Shown here one piece after another: positions 60,309-64,000 of a DNA stretch of 64,000 nucleotides. The position numbers were made by a program, and so were the translations under genes. Below the pieces are notes generated by a model, which saw nothing but the letters and a program-made list of their open reading frames with translations, was not told the DNA's origin and ran no database searches. Each line of letters starts with the position of its first letter. Position 1 is the first letter of the stretch. This stretch comes from Clostridiales bacterium. Lineage in GTDB: Bacteria; Bacillota; Clostridia; Oscillospirales; Butyricicoccaceae. The stretch is from positions 29,180-93,179 of the forward strand of contig SFJM01000004.1 in assembly GCA_004555915.1 (NCBI GenBank). Direction: 5' to 3'.

Positions 60309-62517
60309 TCTGACGCAGCCTCCTTTCGATCACAGCCAGAATCTTGGTCATAATCTTTACCAGAATATAGTATACAATCGCAACCGCAATCAGCGGCAGG
60401 AATGCCTGATAGGTACGCGATACAATGAAGTCGCCTGCCTTGGTCAGGTCAACAATGGCAACATAACCTACAATGGAGGTTTCCTTCACCAGTGTAATCA
60501 TTTCATTGCCCAGTGCCGGGATGACATTCTTAATCGCCTGCGGCAGAATGATATAGCGCATGGTTTCACCATAGGTAAAGCCCAGAGAACGTCCGCCTTC
60601 CATCTGTCCCACATCCACAGCAAGAATGCCGGCACGGATGTTCTCCGCAACATAGGCACCGCTGTTGATGCCGAAGGACAGGATTGCCGCGATATATGCA
60701 TACCGGCTGCGGAAAATAACCATGAACATAATCAGCAGCTGAACCATCGCCGGCGTGCCGCGGATGATGTCGATGTATGCGCCCGCAATCCGGGACAGTA
60801 CGGTCTTGCGCTTCCTGCGCGTCTCGGTCAGCTTCATCAGCGCGAGGATAAAGCCGAGCACAATGCCCAGGATACCTGCGCAAATCGAAATACCAATCGT
60901 GACACCCAGGCCCTTTGCCATCAGCTGATAGCCGTTGGTATCCACAAATACATACTTGAGATTGTTCAGGAATTCCTGAACAATATTGTCAGAGGCTTCC
61001 TTTTCCGCGCCGGTGTTATCCTCAATATACTGGGCAACCAGCTCATCAAACGTACCGTCTTCCTTGATCTTTGCAAGGCCGCTGTTGATCTTTTCCAACA
61101 GCTCCGTATCGCCCTTCTTGACCGCGATTGCATATTCCTCGGTAGACGTGTCGTCTTCAATCAGCTTCAGCTTGCCGCTGTTGCTGGCAACGAAATTCTC
61201 TGCCGGGTTTTTGTCAATGACAACCGCATCCACACCGCCATTGTTCAGCGAAACAATGGCATCCGTGCCCTTCTTGAAGCGCTTGACCTCGGTGTTTTCA
61301 TCGGTGATGACGTCATTATCCTCACCCGGTGTGCACAGCAGGTCACCAGTGGTGCCTTCCTGTACCGCAATCTTTTTGCCGTTCAGGTCTGCCAGACCCG
61401 TAACGTCGCTGTCCTTTGCCACAACAATGCACTGTGTTGCGGTATAATAGCTGTCGGAGAAATCTACCGACTGCTTGCGCTCATCGGTCACGGTCATGCC
61501 CGCAATAACTGCATCCAGGCTGCCGGTGGACAGCGATGCAATCAGCGACTTGAATTCCATGTTGGTGATCTTGACCTCAAAGCCCTCAGCCTCGCCGATA
61601 GCCTTGATGACTGCCATGTCGAAGCCATCCGGCTCGCCGTTGTCACCCATGTACTCAAACGGCGGGAATTCCGCGTTGGTGCCTACGTTGACAACCAGCT
61701 TTTCGCCATTCTCCGCAGGCTCTTCCTCCTCGGTGTCACCGCCGATATACTCGGCAACCAGCTTGTCAAAGGTGCCGTCCTGCTTGATCTTTGCCAGACC
61801 GCTGTTGATCTTTTCCAGCAGCTCGGTATCACCCTTGCCCACGGCAATGGCATATTCCTCGGTAGAAGTCTCATCTTCAATCATCTTGAGCTTGCCTTCG
61901 TTGTTTGCAACAAAGGTTTCTGCCGGGTTTTTGTCGATGACAACCGCATCCACACCGCCATTGTTCAGCGTGACAACTGCATCCGTGCCCTTCTTGAAGC
62001 GCTTGACCTCGGTGTTTGCGTCTGTGATGACGTCATTGTCCTCAGCCGGTGTGCACAACAGGTCACCGGTGGTGCCTTCCTGCACCGCAATCTTTTTGCC
62101 GTTCAGGTCTGCCAGGCTTTTGATGTCGCTGTCTGCCGGAACAACAATGCACTGCTTTGCGGTGTAATAGCTGTCGGAAAAATCCACTGACTGCTTGCGC
62201 TCATCGGTCACGGTCATGCCCGCAATGACTGCATCCAGACTACCGGTGGACAGCGATGCAATCAGCGACTTGAATTCCATATTGGTGATCTTGACCTCAA
62301 AGCCCTCAGCCTCGCCGATGGCCTTGATGACCGCCATATCGAATCCATCCGGTTCGCCGTTGTTGCCGATGTACTCAAACGGCGGGAATTCTGCGTTGGT
62401 GCCAACGGTGATTACGTCCGTTGCCTGCGCCGGACTGGAAACGGGAAAGAACATACCGCCCAATACTGCCAGACAGGCCAGACACATCGCCAGCACACGT
62501 TTCGTGCTCTTTTTCAT
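60295..62517 (-). CDS. Amino-acid ABC transporter: two tandem substrate-binding domains fused to permease
   Basis: A 740-residue protein. Signal/membrane anchor about 1-32; substrate-binding domain 1 about 34-265; domain 2 about 274-505; permease about 530-740 with five membrane segments and the EAA loop (ENIRAGILAVDVGQMEGGRSLG). Both binding domains carry VGTNAEFPPFEYxGxNGEPDG, VTDERKQSVDFSDSYY and GTTGDLLCTP, which are typical of family-3 SBPs. The two copies are 240 residues (720 bases) apart and nearly identical. This is the GlnPQ layout known from lactic acid bacteria. The start is ATG 62517, after GAAGGGA. Confidence 0.94.
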   Translation of the reverse strand: MKKSTKRVLAMCLACLAVLGGMFFPVSSPAQATDVITVGTNAEFPPFEYIGNNGEPDGFDMAVIKAIGEAEGFEVKITNMEFKSLIASLSTGSLDAVIAGMTVTDERKQSVDFSDSYYTAKQCIVVPADSDIKSLADLNGKKIAVQEGTTGDLLCTPAEDNDVITDANTEVKRFKKGTDAVVTLNNGGVDAVVIDKNPAETFVANNEGKLKMIEDETSTEEYAIAVGKGDTELLEKINSGLAKIKQDGTFDKLVAEYIGGDTEEEEPAENGEKLVVNVGTNAEFPPFEYMGDNGEPDGFDMAVIKAIGEAEGFEVKITNMEFKSLIASLSTGSLDAVIAGMTVTDERKQSVDFSDSYYTATQCIVVAKDSDVTGLADLNGKKIAVQEGTTGDLLCTPGEDNDVITDENTEVKRFKKGTDAIVSLNNGGVDAVVIDKNPAENFVASNSGKLKLIEDDTSTEEYAIAVKKGDTELLEKINSGLAKIKEDGTFDELVAQYIEDNTGAEKEASDNIVQEFLNNLKYVFVDTNGYQLMAKGLGVTIGISICAGILGIVLGFILALMKLTETRRKRKTVLSRIAGAYIDIIRGTPAMVQLLIMFMVIFRSRYAYIAAILSFGINSGAYVAENIRAGILAVDVGQMEGGRSLGFTYGETMRYIILPQAIKNVIPALGNEMITLVKETSIVGYVAIVDLTKAGDFIVSRTYQAFLPLIAVAIVYYILVKIMTKILAVIERRLRQSDNR
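61475..62516. repeat. 720-base direct duplication in the transporter gene
   Basis: The two binding-domain coding stretches match over most of their length with an offset of exactly 720 bases (for example, the VTDERKQSVDFSDSYY stretch at about 61435-61485 and about 62155-62205). Differences are mainly single-base changes. Confidence 0.85.
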
Positions 62518-62544
62518 GTGTTCGTCCCTTCTTTCATTTTTTAC

Positions 62545-62592
62545 AAAAAAGAGGATGAGGCCGACGAAAGACACTCGTAGTCTCATCCTCTA
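62545..62592 (-). terminator. Hairpin between ilvE and the transporter gene
   Basis: Minus-strand stem AGAGGATGAG/CTCATCCTCT with a long loop holding a second small stem, followed by TTTTTT. It may terminate ilvE transcripts or attenuate read-through into the transporter. Confidence 0.75.
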
Positions 62593-62614
62593 TTTTATTT
62601 TTTACCGATTCTGA

Positions 62615-63682
62615 TTATTCAACCGGAACAGTCCAGCCCATTTCGTCCGGCAGGTTACCCCACTGGATGCCAGTCAGGGTATCATACAGCTTATGGGTTA
62701 CCGGTCCGATCTCACCGTTGTTGATGTAAGCGACCTGATCCTCAAAGCGCAGCTCGCCAACCGGGGAGATAACGGCTGCCGTACCGGTGCCGAATACTTC
62801 CTCCAGCTTGCCTTCCTCGGAAGCCTTCATGACATCTGCAATCGGCAGACGCTCTTCGGAAACGGTATAACCCCAGTGCTTGAGCAGGTCAATGCAGGAA
62901 CGGCGGGTAACGCCCGGCAGAACCGTGCCAACACACGGAGCGGTATAAATGGTACCGTCAATCTTAAAGAAGCAGTTCATGGAACCAACTTCTTCCACAT
63001 ATTTATGCTCTACGCCATCCAGCCACAGGGTCTGCTCATAGCCCAGATCATGTGCCTTTACCTGGGAAATCAGGGATGCAGCATAGTTGCCGCCGCACTT
63101 GGTAAAGCCGGTACCGCCCGGGCATGCACGGGTGTACTCGTCCTCGACAAAGATCTTAACCGGGTTGATGCCGGTGGAGTAATATGCGCCGACCGGGGAG
63201 CAGATGATAATGAACTGATGGGTCTTGGAGGTACGAACGCCCAGATGCGGCTCGGTTGCGATGACAAACGGGCGGATGTACAGGGAGGTACCCGGCTCAG
63301 ACGGAACCCAGTCCTCTTCTACCTTTACCAGCGTCTTGACAGCCTGGACAAAATCCTCCACAGACAGGGACGGCAGGCACATACGCTTGTTGGTATTAAT
63401 CATACGCTCTGCGTTGCAGTCCGGACGGAACAGCTGGATCTTGCCTTCCGGAGTGCGGTAAGCCTTCAGGCCCTCGAAGGACTCCATGGCATAATGCAGC
63501 ACCATGGCAGCCGGGTCGATGGAAAGCGGCTGATACGGTACAATGCGCGCGTCATGCCAGCCGATGCCCTCGGTATGGTCGATGACAAACATATTGTCGG
63601 TATAGTAGATACCGAAGCCCAGATGCTTGGAATCCGGTTTAGCCTTCTTTTCCGTTGCCGGAGCGATTTTGATATTCAGCAT
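62615..63682 (-). CDS. ilvE: Branched-chain amino acid aminotransferase
   Basis: A 355-residue class IV PLP aminotransferase (BCAT) that interconverts Leu, Ile and Val with their keto acids. Seen: the PLP lysine in GFTKCGGNYA, RPFVIATEPHLGV, YVEEVGSMNCFF and VFGTGTAAVISPVGEL. Length fits the eukaryote-like group of BCATs (EC 2.6.1.42). ATG 63682 is preferred over a GTG three codons earlier because of the AAGAG spacing. It precedes the amino-acid transporter, separated by a terminator-like hairpin. Confidence 0.95.
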   Translation of the reverse strand: MLNIKIAPATEKKAKPDSKHLGFGIYYTDNMFVIDHTEGIGWHDARIVPYQPLSIDPAAMVLHYAMESFEGLKAYRTPEGKIQLFRPDCNAERMINTNKRMCLPSLSVEDFVQAVKTLVKVEEDWVPSEPGTSLYIRPFVIATEPHLGVRTSKTHQFIIICSPVGAYYSTGINPVKIFVEDEYTRACPGGTGFTKCGGNYAASLISQVKAHDLGYEQTLWLDGVEHKYVEEVGSMNCFFKIDGTIYTAPCVGTVLPGVTRRSCIDLLKHWGYTVSEERLPIADVMKASEEGKLEEVFGTGTAAVISPVGELRFEDQVAYINNGEIGPVTHKLYDTLTGIQWGNLPDEMGWTVPVE

Positions 63683-63739
63683 TTTATTCACTCTTTTCCC
63701 GCCATACAGCGAATTTGTTAAAAATAATCGTATGAGATT

Positions 63740-63768
63740 ATTTTATATAACTTCCCTGCGTATTGCAA
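63740..63768 (-). promoter_or_regulatory. ilvE promoter
   Basis: Minus strand: TTGCAA, 17-base spacer, TAAAAT; leader about 60 bases. No T-box was recognised. Confidence 0.65.
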
Positions 63769-63912
63769 TAGCCCCGCGCCATTTTTTTGCCCGAATTGCG
63801 ATTTTTTTGAAGTTTTTTCAAGTATCCCCCTGCATTTCCGCATAAAATCATGCATTTTCCATATTTTTTTGGGCAGGATCATTCGTTTTTCAAAAAAATC
63901 ACGCAGTCAGGA

Positions 63913-63954
63913 CCACCGGCATAGCCGGTGGCCTGTTGTGGCCCTATAAGGGCC
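63913..63954. repeat. Pair of perfect GC-rich hairpins
   Basis: CCACCGGC-ATA-GCCGGTGG (63913-63931) and GGCCCT-ATA-AGGGCC (63940-63954). Both have ATA loops. Neither is followed by a T-run, so they are not ordinary terminators. Confidence 0.7.
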
Positions 63955-64000
63955 TTATGCTGGCGTAACCTGAAGGTCTACGAAGCTCCGCCAACCGCAG

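Larger units (their letters stand above)
63692..64000. other. Right-edge intergenic region: ilvE promoter and two perfect hairpins
   Basis: 309 bases. It holds the ilvE promoter (63740-63768), A/T-rich sequence to about 63900, then GC-rich sequence with hairpins at 63913-63931 and 63940-63954. No gene is visible before the window ends. Confidence 0.6.

Noticed and set aside
63692..63739. T-box riboswitch before ilvE
   Set aside because: The leader is only about 60 bases and has no specifier loop or T-box sequence.

Overview
The window is one contiguous piece of a bacterial chromosome, densely packed with genes of moderate-to-high GC content. It looks like a Gram-positive Clostridia member (Firmicutes), plausibly an Oscillospirales/Butyricicoccus-like gut anaerobe. 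That placement is inferred from gene content: a complete division and cell-wall (dcw) cluster with a DAP-type MurE and PASTA-type PBP, sporulation genes yqfC, yqfD and ylbJ, SLH-anchored surface proteins, BspA-type leucine-rich repeats, MutS2, HPr, YmaF and a TrpB2-type enzyme. I see no prophage, CRISPR array or complete insertion sequence. The right edge carries hairpins that may belong to a mobile element.

Layout. 1-5 kb: the 3' part of an LTA-synthase-like sulfatase, a Gfo/Idh/MocA oxidoreductase, DUF951 plus uridine phosphorylase, and an S1-domain protein. 5-13.5 kb: glgB, a hot-dog thioesterase, an unusual Ser/Thr kinase-LRR fusion translationally coupled to an AlkD-like repair protein, a MATE transporter, a small unknown protein and a CorA-type transporter. 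13.5-27 kb: mraZ-rsmH-ftsL, then pbp-murE-murF-mraY-ftsW-murG-divIB, then ftsZ, all on the minus strand. The cluster is divided by an internal terminator and promoter after ftsL and by a separate ftsZ promoter. 27-38.9 kb: housekeeping minus-strand operons (uvrC-rsmD-coaD-coiled-coil protein; a Crh-like HPr; mutS2; yqfC-yqfD-phoH-ybeY-era-recO-DUF1648).

39-49 kb: ylbJ, a Cys-motif protein overlapping a D-Ala-D-Ala carboxypeptidase, a transglutaminase-repeat-SLH surface protein, a one-gene XRE regulator with a palindromic operator, an exported ricin-domain cysteine peptidase preceded by two WalR-like boxes, and an ABC exporter pair. 49-56.7 kb: a cold-shock protein with a long leader, a CoA-dependent acyltransferase-like protein, lrgAB, tRNA-Leu(UAA), an Abi-alpha-like protein, trpB2 with a consensus promoter, and guaB. 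56.8-64 kb: an SLH-LRR surface protein, a YmaF protein with an Asp-Arg repeat, an amino-acid ABC transporter whose permease is fused to two nearly identical substrate-binding domains, and ilvE.

How it fits together: most of the window serves envelope growth and division (dcw, PBP, D-Ala carboxypeptidase, LrgAB, LTA-synthase-like enzyme, SLH proteins, a wall-peptidase candidate) and conserved information processing. The points most worth following up are the duplicated-SBP transporter, the Tyr-for-His HPr, the kinase-LRR/AlkD operon, the WalR-like boxes, and the palindromes upstream of the XRE, acyltransferase and Cys-motif genes.
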